The notes: generated from the sequence alone by a model not told the origin. A stretch of 64,000 bases of DNA from Bicyclus anynana (GCF_947172395.1 NC_069095.1:372001-436000), one strand, 5' to 3'; positions 20,287 through 31,861 are shown, counted from the first letter of the stretch. Made by a program: numbers and translations.

Positions 20287-20423
20287 ACGATCAAGTAACT
20301 CACATGCCTGCAACGCTTGACGTTGGATGAAACAGATCGTGTGTTGGTCGCAATCGGCATGATGTCAGTTTTATCGGATGTCCTGGCGTTAGCGCTGCAG
20401 GCATGTGAGTTTACTTGATCGTC
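20287..20423. repeat. Foldback family H, copy 1
   Basis: 137 bp with inverted ends: 'acgatcaagtaactcacatg' and 'catgtgagtttacttgatcg'. The interior 'gatcgtgtgttggtc' is shared exactly with the copy at 24205-24343. Confidence 0.75.
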
Positions 20424-20577
20424 GGTGGCTGACATTACAGTAGAGTGTACTAACAGAAAGAAATATTTACATAACGAAAAAGCGTCAATGTACAAGCCGA
20501 TCAATTCAGTAACTTTGGCGGAAGTTAAGAAGAAGCTACCTATTAGAATTAACATCAAAACCACATTTTTCGTTTTA

Positions 20578-20706
20578 CTGGTCCGATTTTAAAAATCCTT
20601 TCAGTGTTAGATAGCATATTTATCGAGGAAAGCTATAGGCTTTATTATCCCCGTATTCCTACGGGAACGGGAACCATGCAGGTGAAACCACGCGGCGTCT
20701 ACTAGT
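20578..20706 (+). repeat. R-A 3' portion
   Basis: 'tcagtgttagatagcatatt' to 'cacgcggcgtctactagta'. Confidence 0.65.
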
Positions 20707-21034
20707 AATTAGAATATAATACAAAACTGAACATAGAACCTCTAAAAGAAAGTCAGTCCAAATAATTAAAATTCTAGATAAAAATCTTCCAAAAGCTAAA
20801 ATAGTATATCTAACACTTCAACGGAATCTTGTGTGAAATGTTATTATCAAATTGTTAAGTTCCCGAAAACATACAGTTCAAAGTTTCCTAAGTTTCATTA
20901 ACAACAAGCATACTCCGAGTTTGATATTGTTACGAAACAGTCTAATTTTACTTCATTTAGTCATGAGAAGTAGTACAAGATATCAACGTACCTTTATGAT
21001 TTTCCGAATTTTGAGTGATTCGCCATAATTAATG
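20707..21034. other. Unassigned DNA
   Basis: No feature recognised. Confidence 0.3.
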
Positions 21035-21330
21035 ATCGAAACAGGAATGAGATGATCCGCAGACGAACTAGTCACTGACATAGCTCAGCGTATCGCGAAG
21101 CTAAAGTGGCAATGGCCAGGCCACAGTTTGAAGAGCCGATGGATGTTGGGGTCCCAAGGTGCTGGAATGGCGACCCCGCACCGGAAAGCTCAGTGTTGGT
21201 GAACCCCTGACTAGGTGGACCGAGGATATCAAGCGATTTTCAGAGAGCCGCTGCTGACGGCTCGAGACCGTCGTACTTGGAGGTCCATGCAAGAGGCCTA
21301 TGTCCAGCAGTGGACGTCTATCAGCTGATA
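21035..21330 (+). pseudogene. RTE-type ORF C-terminal fragment
   Basis: Plus-strand degenerate copy of the coding block best seen at 51230-51565. It retains 'gctaaagtggcaatggccag', 'ggaccgaggatatcaagcga' and 'cagcagtggacgtctatc', but is frameshifted and interrupted. Non-LTR RT-domain ORF ends of this type carry the W-Q-W-A-G-H motif. Confidence 0.7.
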
Positions 21331-22073
21331 TGGAAGTTTAATGCAAACATAGAAATGCACAAACGGTCAAAATAGTTTGTATACCTAAGCATATTTCGAC
21401 CTTTGATCTCTAAACCCCTTACATGTGAAAGCAAAAATTTGTAATAAGTAATCTACTCGTATGATATTACATAATATGATGGTGCTTTCCGAAAAAAAAA
21501 TTGGTTCACAGTCGCCGTGTTGTTTTTTTTTTAATTTCACCTATCTAAGAACACTTAGGTTATAATGACGAATCTAACGATATATTAATTACGTAAATAT
21601 GTTTAGCGTTTTGGAAGATATGAGGTAATAAATAATATTACCTAATATACATACTTAAAAGATACGCGCGAAAAACATAACCCTTCTTCAGGAAAAAGAA
21701 AAATTTCATCTTCAATGGAAATTCAATGAGAGCATTTTAATGTAAGTCGAGATCTTAGACTAAAGCTAAAAGCAAACTTGCTCAACTCGTTCCAAAACAA
21801 ATACTCATTTCCGTACAAGTCAAATGACGGGAAAATTGCCCGTAACGGGTACTTCTGGAACTCATCTGTTCCGGCTGTTTGTATTGTAACTTACACAAGC
21901 GGATGTATGTCTACGTTTTCATCTCATATTTCCAGTAAACAATATCCTCTCTTATTCCAAAATATTTATTTTCTAAATAATAAAAGTGGATTTATAGTTG
22001 TCTGACGTGTCATGTCGTGACGCATCAGAACCGAATCGGTACCATGTATTTTGTATGGCAACGTTTACACTTG
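21331..22073. other. Unassigned DNA
   Basis: No feature recognised. A 75-codon frame at 21778-22005 is not convincing. Confidence 0.3.
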
Positions 22074-22154
22074 ACGCTGACGCGAACCGCGATCGTGTCA
22101 CTTGCGACATCAGACACGATCGCGTCGCGTCGCGTGATCGGTTCGCGTCAGCAC
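22074..22154. repeat. CG-rich inverted repeat
   Basis: 'gctgacgcgaaccgcgatcg' at the left is inverted at the right as 'gatcggttcgcgtcagc'. An inner 'cgatcgtgtc' / 'gacacgatcg' pair also occurs. CpG density is far above the surrounding DNA. Confidence 0.7.
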
Positions 22155-22477
22155 AACGGGTTGCAGGTCAGATTTTCGAAATATACACTGTTTAGCTGGT
22201 AATTAATCTACCTTACCTTAATCTTAGCTTGTTAACTATTTCTGATTATCGATTATTTTTACTAATTTGTAAGGTTGCCATAAATGGCCCTATGGTAGGC
22301 AGACGTATGCCTAAAGGCTTATTTGGTGGAGGTACTTAATAATATTTAAAGTATTTTCATTAGCGCTCCTCTTATCCCAAAATCATCTGTTGGACTTCTG
22401 CACTGTTATTATTCATTTCCTTGAAATATAATACAAGCAATCTTGGCAAGTAATAATTTTGCAGTTACACATCTATG
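22155..22477. other. Unassigned DNA
   Basis: No feature recognised. Confidence 0.3.
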
Positions 22478-22668
22478 CTTAATATTATAAAGTTGATGAG
22501 TTTGTTTGTTTGAACGCGCTAATCTCAGGAACTACTAGTCTGATTTGAAAAATTCTTTCAGTGTTAGATAGCTCATTTATCGAGAAAGGCTATAGGCTAT
22601 ATATTATCTCCATATTCTAACGGGAACGGGAACCACACGGGTCAAACCACGCGGTGTCAGCTAGTTAT
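22478..22668 (+). repeat. R-A repeat, complete
   Basis: 'taatattataaagttgatga' to 'accacgcggtgtcagctagt'. Confidence 0.75.
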
Positions 22669-22729
22669 TTATAACTTGATAACAAATAACTACTTGTCTG
22701 CTATCATTTTAAGTTAAGCAAGCACGTTA

Positions 22730-22838
22730 AGCCGTATTACACATAGACTACTTTTTATCCCGGAAAAATCCATGGTTCCCGTGGGATTTGTGAAAAACTA
22801 AATTTCACGCGGACGAAGTCGTGGGCGTCCGCTAGTGT
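22730..22838 (+). repeat. R-B 3' portion
   Basis: 'acacatagactactttttat' to 'gtgggcgtccgctagtg'. Confidence 0.7.
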
Positions 22839-23236
22839 ATAAATATAATATAAATAAATAAATAATAATATTACCATGTATCAAAATTGCACCAGATATT
22901 ACACGACCACCACAGTGATAACGTAGTTTTTGTGATCCAGTCAAAAAAAAAAAATATATCAAGTCCGGTAATAAATAAAGCCTTCGCCGTGAATATATCG
23001 ACGTTGATGCGGGTCCCGATGCGCGATAAAACAAATATTGGGGCCGAATTTATTTATACTTAAACGTTGCCTATAAAACCTTTATCGGACGTACGAAGAA
23101 ATATTCTACGGGATACGTACGCCGTAGGGTGACAGGAGGGTAGCGTCGGGGCAAGAATTTAAGATATTAAAGGTGATAGGTAACCGCAGTACATTATATG
23201 TCTAATTTAGAATTTAAACTATCGTGAGTGTTATTC
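22839..23236. other. Unassigned DNA
   Basis: No feature recognised. A short TAAA/AATA tract lies at 22848-22870. Confidence 0.3.
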
Positions 23237-23505
23237 ATATTAATTAATTATGAAACACGGCTAAAACTCACGTGATATTAGCTTACGACCTAATATCACG
23301 TGAGTTTTAGCAATGCAAGAAACAGGGCATACTCCGGTATGCCCTGTTTCTTGCATCGCGGCACGATCCTTGGTCAGTTTGGATCGTGCCGCAATCAGCG
23401 ACCAGCTCATGACTAATGACCCCGTATGCGTTCGAAACAAGTCGGGCATACTCCGACCTAATATCACGTGAGTTTTAGCCGTGTTTCATAATCAATTAAT
23501 ATTGT
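23237..23505. mobile_element. Penelope-like terminal sequence folded into nested palindromes
   Basis: The ends are inverted (23241-23281 against 23458-23498). A second inverted pair lies at 23261-23281 / 23290-23310. A perfect palindrome with 20-bp arms lies at 23313-23332 / 23337-23356, and an 11-bp stem at 23359-23369 / 23381-23391. The right part (23385-23500) matches the minus strand of 38890-38990 and 40640-40765. Because 38890-39326 encodes a Penelope-like C-terminus, I assign this to the terminal (pLTR-like) region of that element family. Inverted partial copies are a known habit of Penelope-like elements. Confidence 0.6.
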
Positions 23506-23554
23506 ATGTCTACTCGTATTAGAAATTTAATTTGATTAATTAATCTACTCTGAA

Positions 23555-23942
23555 ATACAGGAAGAAAATTTTTTTAGTGCGGATATTTTTATATTTTGTA
23601 CATAAACAAAATTTAATGATCACGTATTTTTTCTTTTTTTTTTTAACTCAAAAATAACAAAATTATCGTTAGCTAAAGTTATTTACTTTTGAACAGAATT
23701 TTAGGGTCACCCTATTGTGCGTTTATTTTATTTTCGTTTGATACCTAAAGGACGTCACCAGATCACTTTTAAGCTGAATATATCTTGTTTAGTAATAATA
23801 TGTACATTATTTTGTTATTTTAGAGACATAAATTAAAAAAAAATTACATAAAATGTATCGAACTGTTTGTAGATTTATATTCTATTAATGATACAGAACC
23901 ACGAAAAAAAATATCCGCACTAAAGACCGAATCACCCTGTAT
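23555..23942. repeat. TIR element with TACAGGGTG-type ends
   Basis: The left end 'atacagg..' with 'tttttagtgcggatattttt' is inverted at the right as 'aaatatccgcactaaa' with 'accctgtat'. The element is about 388 bp with TIRs of roughly 40 bp, the left one diverged. There is no coding content, so it is a candidate MITE. Confidence 0.65.
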
Positions 23943-24027
23943 ATTAGTCTCTGGGAATCATCCCAGATTGTTTTAGGATCTAGGATTTTTGTCCATTCAA
24001 TTCAAAGTAACCTTTTTCGGTTTAAAA

Positions 24028-24430
24028 TTGTTGGACCAGTGATTAGCTTAATTAAACCTATGGCTTCAAGGTCGCAGCTACGAGGTCCTGGGCTCGAGTC
24101 CTTGGTTGGGTTATAAGATACGGAACTTTTTAATGTTCAGTCTGGAGTTGGGAAGTGTGTGACACAATCCTGTACCTCGGAGAGCACGTTAATGCTAGCC
24201 ACAAACGGTCAATTATTCTCACGTTTCTGTAGCACCCACGACTATAATTGATCGTGTGTTGGTCACTGCGTACATGACTTGTATAGTATGCCGCATGGGT
24301 ACTGCCGTTTACTTTTCAGTAAACGTGAGAATAATTGACCGTCAATGGCAACCTTAAGCCGTCAAAAACGTTATAACGTTAAACCAACCTGAATTAGAGC
24401 AGCATGGTGGGTCTAAGCTTCTTTATTTTG
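24028..24430 (+). mobile_element. SINE S4, interrupted by foldback H
   Basis: tRNA-like head ('ggtcgcagctacgaggtcct') with box-B-like 'gggctcgagtcc'. The body has 'cggagagcacgtta', then resumes after the foldback insertion with 'accttaagccgtc' and 'gagcagcatggtgggtctaa'. Confidence 0.6.
24205..24343. repeat. Foldback family H, copy 2
   Basis: 139 bp with inverted ends ('acggtcaattattctcacgt' / 'acgtgagaataattgaccgt'). It shares the interior 'gatcgtgtgttggtc' with 20287-20423, while the arms differ considerably between copies. Confidence 0.75.
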
Positions 24431-24970
24431 ATAATTAACGGGCCAGGCTATATATAGAGCCAGTAAAGTAGGCTGATAATATATAGCTTTTAAAAAAATA
24501 AAGGCTATTTATTAAGCTTGTACAATTTTTTTTAGTGTAAAAAATATTTGTTGCTGCATGTTTAACAATTAATCTTGGTTAACACCGTCACATAAATGTT
24601 GTTAAAATTCGTCATTCATACAAAAAGCTTTTTATAAGCCCGCCATAATTATGAAAGATGTTACATAATATATTCTGAAAGCTATGACACAGTTGCCTTC
24701 AGTTTTGTTTATTTTGTTTATTTCCTGAATTTATATTATGTTTTCGAACATGAAATCGCAAAAACAATCAAAATTACAGCAAGCAAGCAAAAACAAAAAA
24801 GGTATACTAACTTTACTATTGATTGTAAATAATAATTAAAATGAAAATTAAGCAAATAATGCAATAAAAATTTTGTATTAGGTAAATAGGCAAGCGCGTT
24901 CTTGAAAAATGTCTTCAAAGATTTTATTCTACGACTACTTATGTCAACATTCTAAATTACATACTATCTT
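24431..24970. other. Unassigned AT-rich DNA
   Basis: No feature recognised. Confidence 0.3.
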
Positions 24971-25173
24971 GGCTGGAGGGAGGCTTCGGCCGTGGCTAGT
25001 TACCACCCTACCGGCAAAGACGTACCGCCAAACGATTTAGCGTTCCGGTACAATGCCGTGTAGAAACTGAAAGGAGTGTGGATTTTCATCCTCCTCCTAA
25101 CAAGTTAGCCCGCTTCCATCTTAGATTGCATCATCACTTACCATCAGGTGAGTTGTAAAGAACAAAAAAAAAA
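24971..25173 (+). repeat. SINE S1, 3' half
   Basis: It starts in the body at 'ggctggagggaggcttcggc' and ends 'gttgtaaagaacaaaaaaaa'. The tRNA head is absent. Confidence 0.8.
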
Positions 25174-25304
25174 TACTAAATCACACCTTTTTATTGTTAA
25201 TAGTCTCTGAGCTAAACCGCGGACAGACAGACTGAAGGACGGACATGGCGAAACTCCGGGTCCGTCCGTCTACGAAATTATTAAGGTCACGGACGTGCAT
25301 GTAC

Positions 25305-25370
25305 CTGGCCGGATTCAAACCTACGCCTTCCGTATCGAAGGCAGATCCACTGGGCTATCACGACTCTTAT
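25305..25370 (-). repeat. SINE S2 head fragment
   Basis: The minus strand reads 'gtgatagcccagtggatctg', followed by box-B-like 'ggtttgaatccgg'. Confidence 0.6.
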
Positions 25371-25929
25371 GTCAAGTGGTTAAATACCATGAATGTATAT
25401 GAGTACCTAAGTTACGCTAATTAGTAATTTATTCCAGTCTATTTAAAGATACTTGCTCTATAATCAATATAAATACGCATTCTTCGATATATAATCAGGG
25501 TCGGATCATTAATCTGAAGTGGACGAGGCAACCAAATACAACATGGATTGGCACTCGGCCTCAGATCAATTAGGCGAGGATTAGTAACAACTTCCTGTTA
25601 CCCTTATCTACTTGTCAACTAGTCAAAGATCACAAATATATTATACCTAGAAAAACGGAAAATTTATACGCAAGAAATCATTCATTGTATCAATCATATC
25701 ATTGTAAGCTTTGTCCCCCCTTTTTCCAGGAAAAACGGAGGCTCTCAACTGGATGCTAATAACTCGATTGTACCCACGCAATGAGAATTCTTAAAAGTCA
25801 TTCAGTACAAAAAGTATGAAAATGTTATTTTTCTTCATAGATTATTTTTCCTTGAAATTGTATAATGTTTTCATAGTTATGCTACAAGTACTATTTAAGG
25901 TGGAAAAGATGATTTAACAAATCGGTTCG
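25371..25929. other. Unassigned DNA
   Basis: No feature recognised. Confidence 0.3.
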
Positions 25930-26110
25930 TAGTTTCACATAGTTCGCGTTCCTATTGAAATACAGGGATAAAATACAGCTTATGACACTCAAAATAAAGC
26001 GGTTTTCTATTGGTCTATTAGTAAAAGAATTTTCAAAATCAGTTTACTAGATCCAGAGATTACTAACAACATCACAAACACCCAAACTCACAGCGTTTAT
26101 AATATAATTT
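25930..26110 (-). repeat. R-A-like diverged repeat
   Basis: It shares the order of R-A landmarks ('gggataaaata', 'aaagaattttcaaaatc', 'gagattac', 'tttataatat') at low similarity. Confidence 0.4.
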
Positions 26111-27044
26111 TTTTTCGTAGGTATTTATGTAAATGCGTCTCGACTTTGATGGCAACAAGATTGAAAATTTCTAAATTTCTCGTTACTAAGTAGATGAAGA
26201 CATAACAATCAATGTTGCGTAATTAAGTAAGTTACGGTCACAATGAATTTCTTAAAAAAATCAAATATGAATTATTCACGCCAATTGTTTTTATTATCTC
26301 ACTTATTAATTTTATTTTTTCGTATTATAGGCAAAGGTATTCTAGGCACTGTACAGCCATGTCTTCAAATATCTTTCTTTAAATTCGCAATTCGCAACTA
26401 AATAAAATACAAATAAGGAAAAATTATCGCATTGCAAAGACAAGAACGCTGCACTTCATTCCAATTTCAAGTTTTATCAAACAATCAGGGCCTTACGTAC
26501 CTTTGAAGGTTCTATTTACGAATAAAACCTCTTTAGTTTTATAGTAGACTAGTACTTGGCTAGCACTTCTAACAGAAAAAAATTAAATAATCAAAATTAC
26601 TTTAGCCCCTAGAGGCTGAAATGCTTGTTTTGTCCCCGCTGTGGAGTGGTAATATGACAGTGTTTTTGAACAAGAGTAGTGAAAAATTATTTGTCCTACA
26701 TAAAACGTTCGATATTTACTTGTTCCAATATATTTTGAATTACTTAATTTGAAATTCTGACTGTAAATAAAAAGGCGTTTATGTTGAAAGTGTCATCCAT
26801 TTATTTCGGCTCGTTCAAAGCTATTTTGAAACTCAATATACTAAGTGATTCCGGAAAACGGACATCACTATTTAAATTTAAAGATTTTTATCGATAAAGC
26901 GCACTCGAATGAGACTTTTAGTAATTGTTTTTAGGGTTCCTTAAATTATGTCAATGGGACCTTCTTCTAATACCATTTTGTCCTGTATAGTTACACATAA
27001 TTATTTCATGTAAAATATCCCAACTATTTATCTTTTTAAAACGT
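26111..27044. other. Unassigned AT-rich DNA
   Basis: No gene or repeat recognised. Confidence 0.3.
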
Positions 27045-27085
27045 CAGTTGACTATTCATAAAAATTCAAACACCGGTTCGGAGGT
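27045..27085 (-). repeat. LINE-J 3' UTR scrap
   Basis: 'acgtcagttgactattcata' and 'caccggttcgga' match LINE-J. Confidence 0.5.
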
Positions 27086-28004
27086 TCAATAGAGTGGCTC
27101 TGTATATTTGTGGCACTGCCTTATAAAATGGATATAACGATTTGGACGCGACTTTTTAAATAAAAAAACAGATTATTGGGAGACATTTCTGAGCTAGTAG
27201 GTACTATTAAGATCGGATAATTAAATCAGATTCTATTACAATGAAAAAAATTCAAACACAAAAGTTGTTTATAGTAAATTCTTAAACCAATGCAAATGCA
27301 AAGAGGGACATTATAACACCTGTGTCTAAGTAGGTATATGTGTGTCTGATTGTGGTTTTTATTGTATTCCGTGCTATGCATTAGGTAGTATGTAGCTTCT
27401 TAGGGGATGGATATTTTTTCAATGATGATTTATCATTTAAAACTAGCTCAGGTATGTTAGTAAGTCAGGAGTGTGGGTCAGATAAGCCTCATATTCACAA
27501 AGTTATATATCACGTTACAACAAAATAATATACAGAACCATATCACAGCTTAACTACCTGCGCTTGGTTGCCTTTTTTGAGTTTAATTTACGTCTATACA
27601 GCAACGTCAATGGATTGTATATTTTATTCAGCAAACGCTTTGACTTCCTTAATTTCTTCTTATTGAAAATTATCGCTGCAGATACCTTCGTTTGGCGTCT
27701 ATTCTGTAGTTGAATATATTTTTCAAAAGACTGAAACATTTACATCATTGTGTCTAATAATTTTACTAATAAAAGTACATAGTTAGATTTCTAGGATCAT
27801 TTCTTTTAGATTTAGAAATAAGATTGGTATTTTAAATCTTTATAAATTAAGGTTTGAAAGACCATCACTGTTTCTGACCTAATGTTAGACAAAGAAAACT
27901 ATACCGAGCAAGTGAGATCAAAAAATCTATTTTATTTCTAGTAATTGGCAGAAATTCTCAAAAACCGTCACCTGAAAAGGCTACAAATACCTACGTCGTG
28001 CAAA
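27086..28004. other. Unassigned AT-rich DNA
   Basis: A 61-codon lysine-rich frame (27554-27739) has no supporting context. Nothing else recognised. Confidence 0.3.
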
Positions 28005-28315
28005 GGCTTATTCAGTATCTTTGACTTTTATGCTTGTTGACATTTGTTTACGAAATTGAGATTCTATGTAAAAATGTTATCCAGTGCTTACCTTTTGGTG
28101 GATATCACATAGTACGTAAATGACAGTTTATCAATTGATTTGACGTTTATTTTAATAGATTGAAATATATATATTTTTTGTTCCATGTAATATCGTGCAA
28201 TCATAATGCGACTTAAGTATCCCCCACTAGAGACATTCATATTGTTGTTATAACTAGACTATTACACATCCAGCTCCAAGATTCTTTTTCTTTTCAAACG
28301 TTTAATAATAAAGAC
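28005..28315 (+). repeat. R-C repeat, copy 3, split
   Basis: 'cttattcagtatctttgact' to 'gacgtttattttaatagatt', then about 125 bp of foreign sequence, then 'taataataaagaccaaaa'. Confidence 0.55.
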
Positions 28316-28319
28316 CAAA

Positions 28320-28470
28320 ATAGTGAGTGTGGGCGACTTTGGCCATGGCTACTGAAAAAGACGTGCCGCCAATCGATAGAGCCCGTGGGTTCAAATCGAA
28401 ATCGCTTGCCGGTAGGGTGATAACACGCCTGTAGCCTCCCACCAGCCAAAAATAGTAAGTCCATATATCA
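28320..28470. repeat. Rearranged SINE S1 fragments
   Basis: Pieces of S1 in both orientations: 'ggccatggcta..aaagacgtgccgcc' forward, and 'gccggtagggtgataac..cctcccaccagcc' reverse. Confidence 0.55.
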
Positions 28471-29549
28471 TCATAGTCAATTTATCTATAAACGCTATTT
28501 TGAGCGCGTTAACCATGTTCAGTGCACTTGTATGGCGTATTCTCCATACATGCAAAACAGCACTATGGTTGTACAATTTGTCAGTTTAATGCCTACCCTA
28601 GTTAAATACCTTGTGCACGCCACTGACTTCTATGGTATGTGGTTATTATGTGTAAATACTTTCAATAAATCCATACAGTCAATCTTGAAATCTTGAAAGC
28701 GATTGAGTACCCACAACAACGTCCTCTAGTAATTGGGAACTTTTTTCGGGAGGGCTTATTAATTTGAAAAGCTTTTATATTTTACGAAGACTTCATTATA
28801 ACGCAAAAAAATCGTTTCCAATTTGGAGGGACACTGGGGGAGTGATGTTCTGAAATAACGAGCGCTCAGCACCGCTCAGTGCCGCAAAGATTAATCGTTA
28901 CTTTGCCTTTTCTGGGTAAATCTATTTTTAAGGGTCTCCTATAAATTATAATAAAGGAACCCTCAGCTTCTTGACTGAAACAGAAGGTCGATGAAATGTT
29001 TTGTTGTTGTTTTTTATGAAATGTAGCGATATGATAGATATGGTTTACTGTGAACGTCCAATTTCGGAGTGAAATGTAAATAAAAAATTAAATGCTTAAA
29101 ATTTTTGAATTGCGCTGAACAATTCATACTAATTTGGAGCTTACCTATAAGATTACTTATTGTAGTGTTTGCACACACTCTCTGGGTGATCGGGTTATCA
29201 CATCCAGTTGGTTGAACACTGTATCTACTTAGTACCTCGTGGTACGTACTGCTGTAGCACCAAAGTGCAACTAACTCCCCCTCTTGTCCGAGGCTTGTAT
29301 TTATAGACTCATCTATTGACAGTCTAGGCTGTTGACATATACTACACTTATCATTGACACTTCAATGATCTATTGCAAAAACATAATTCAAATTGCAAGA
29401 AAGTTTGTTTCAGTATCTGGATGTCACTGCCCTATTACCTTATTTTAAAATCCAATAAAATAAAACTATAATCGCTTATTTTGTCCAATTTAAATGCCTA
29501 TAATATACCACTCTCTATTTCTAATAATGTCGCAAACGCAAACTGTCTA
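28471..29549. other. Unassigned DNA
   Basis: No gene or repeat family recognised. Confidence 0.3.
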
Positions 29550-29735
29550 CCAGCAGGCTAATTCATTAACTTTGACGTATGTTAGTTGACATTTACAAAA
29601 TTGCGATTCTATGTAACATATGTCATCCGGTGCTTACTGACAACCCATAGTGGATATCATACAGTAAGTGACATTTTTCAGTTGATTTGATGTTTATTTT
29701 AATAGGTTGTTAATAAAGACCAAATAAAAAAAAAA
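29550..29735 (+). repeat. R-C repeat, copy 4, complete
   Basis: 'accagcaggctaattcatta' to 'ttgttaataaagaccaaata', followed by an A run. Confidence 0.65.
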
Positions 29736-29819
29736 TATAAAATTTAAAATTATGACTAGTCCTTGTCTGTATATATATATGAAATTGTTGTATTCATCAA
29801 ATCTAATGAAACCCTCTTC

Positions 29820-30246
29820 ACATTTTTTAAGCATCCAAGAAGACAAAATAAAATTCATTACATAAAACATTCATCAGCGCAATTTAACAAAAATATCTTA
29901 CACATGGCTCCTAAAATTTATAACATCTTGCCACAGTAGACGGAAGTATCAGCAAACCTACACTTAAAGAAAAACTTTAAAAGTTTCTAATATAAAAATG
30001 TTACTACTCCATAGTAACAAAAATCATAGTATTTGAAGTATCACCAAAGTAGTAGTACTTTGGTGATACTTCAAAAAAATAGTTTTCTTTTAAACTTAAT
30101 GTCATTTAATTTTAACTTATATAATTTTAATTTTATCAATTAAACATTTGTATACCTATTAATGGTGAAACATTTAACCTAATACATAAGAACATCTTTG
30201 TATAACTAATTTTAATGTTTCTTGCAAATAAACGATTCTGATTCTG
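29820..30246 (+). mobile_element. LINE-M remnant, 3' end
   Basis: A translated stretch from about 29830 reads QNKIHYIKHSSAQF then LHMAPKIYNILPQ, followed by a stop and a degraded lysine-rich end. This pattern fits a jockey/CR1-type ORF2 terminus. The 3' end carries AATAAACGATTCTGATTCTG. An R-A repeat follows directly. The copy is dead, with several stops. Confidence 0.55.
30032..30075. repeat. Perfect short hairpin
   Basis: 20-bp perfect arms (30032-30051 and 30056-30075) around a 4-base loop, within the LINE-M 3' UTR. Confidence 0.85.
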
Positions 30247-30445
30247 ATCTATACTAATATTATAAAGCTGAAGAGTTTGTTTGTTTGATTGAACGCGCTA
30301 ATCTCAGGAACTACTGGTCCGATTTGAAAAATTCTTTCAGTGTTAGATAGCCCATTTATCGAGGAAGGCTATAGGCTATATATTATCCCCATATTCTTAC
30401 GGGAACGGGAACAACGCGGGAGAAACCGCGCGGCGTCAGCTAGTT
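30247..30445 (+). repeat. R-A repeat, best copy
   Basis: 'atactaatattataaagctg' to 'cgcgcggcgtcagctagt', about 199 bp. It is the reference copy for R-A here, and its core motif is 'gcgctaatctcaggaactac'. Confidence 0.8.
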
Positions 30446-31183
30446 CTTAATAAATAGGCCAGCAGGGATCGGTATATCGGTGGCGTTGGTCAACTAATCA
30501 CTGCTTTTCGTGAAGAATAAAAGTATTCATTATTTAAGTGATATCAATATAGTCTGTGGGATTAGATCAATTGTTTTTTCCTCGGTTTCAACCTACAATG
30601 AACCGATGTAGCACTTTATAGGGCAAATATTATGTCGGTGTGTGCCGCGTGTGATCTTGCATACAAATTAAATTGAAACTTGAGCCTGAAAAGCTCTTAA
30701 TGGATTCCACTCGTCCTCTTAAATTCGGGTTTCAGTTTATGGACACTTTGTAAATTAATACGTAGGTTTACTGATCCAAAAATGATTCTTTTAGCTATTT
30801 ACCTATCCGAATAAAAAAAGAAAATGAAACGGAGTTTTCAATAAAAAACATCAGGTTTATTTATATTCTTAAAGTTTAAAATATTTTACATAAGTAATGG
30901 GTTTGTCATTTAAACGTAACAAATAAATTTAGTCTCTACAAAATTTTCAAATGAAGATGTAGGACAATAAAATCTAGATAATGCTTATAGTCTAAAGCGA
31001 AGAACAAATTAAATTCTCTTAGACGCCTTACAATAGCAACTGACTCCTTTTAATTATGTATTAAAACAATGACTTCTAGAGCGTAGGTAATAAATACCCA
31101 AAAACATTTCATTACAATATCCATAAAACCAAGATTCCACCATAGCATCCCTGGACACCCGTTCTAATTATAATATAAATAAG
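30446..31183. other. Unassigned DNA
   Basis: No feature recognised. Confidence 0.3.
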
Positions 31184-31510
31184 TTTTTTTTTATTCTTTA
31201 CAAGTTAGCCCTTGACTACAATCTCACCTGATGGTAAGTGATGATGCAGTCTAAGATGGAAGCGAGCTAACTTGTTAGGAGGAGGATGAAAATCCACACC
31301 CCTTTCGGTTTCTACACGGCATCGTACCGGAACGCTATATCGCTTGGCGGTACGTCTTTGCCGGTAGGGTGGTAACTAGCCACGGCCGAAGCCTCCCACC
31401 AGCCAGACCTGGACAAATTAAGAAAATCTCAGTCTGCCCAGCCGGGGATCGAACCCAGGACCTCCGTCTTGTAAATCCACCGCGCATACCACTGCGCCAC
31501 GGAGGCCGTC
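31184..31510 (-). mobile_element. SINE S1, full length
   Basis: Complete copy on the minus strand from T-rich tail to 'cgccacggaggccgtc'. Box B is GGTTCGATCC on the minus strand. The box A region and the 20-bp head are intact. Confidence 0.9.
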
Positions 31511-31861
31511 AAAACAATATATAAAACAAAAAAATAAGTTATATTGCGAAAACACTGTCTCCAACTACATTGTCCCAACAGTACAATATTTTTTATTAAA
31601 GTTGACTGATTAAATCTTTCAAAAAGCGATAAATTACAAGCCTTGCGCTGTAATCATCTCGTAAAGTTTTTGGGTAGAAACGAAACAGGAAATCTTAATA
31701 GCCAATAAAAAAAGACATCAAACTTTGTTGTTTGTTTTTCAACGTTGGGTTAAATTGACTACTTTAAATTCCGGCGGAGGAAAATATAAGACTTTACAAT
31801 CTTAATATTAAGTCTAAAGCTTCCAATAAAAATACAAAATGACATTTAATATTTTACTTTC
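31511..31861. other. Unassigned DNA
   Basis: No feature recognised. Confidence 0.3.

Noticed and set aside
27554..27739. 61-codon Lys/Arg-rich frame
   Set aside because: Short, AT-rich, no promoter or conserved feature visible.
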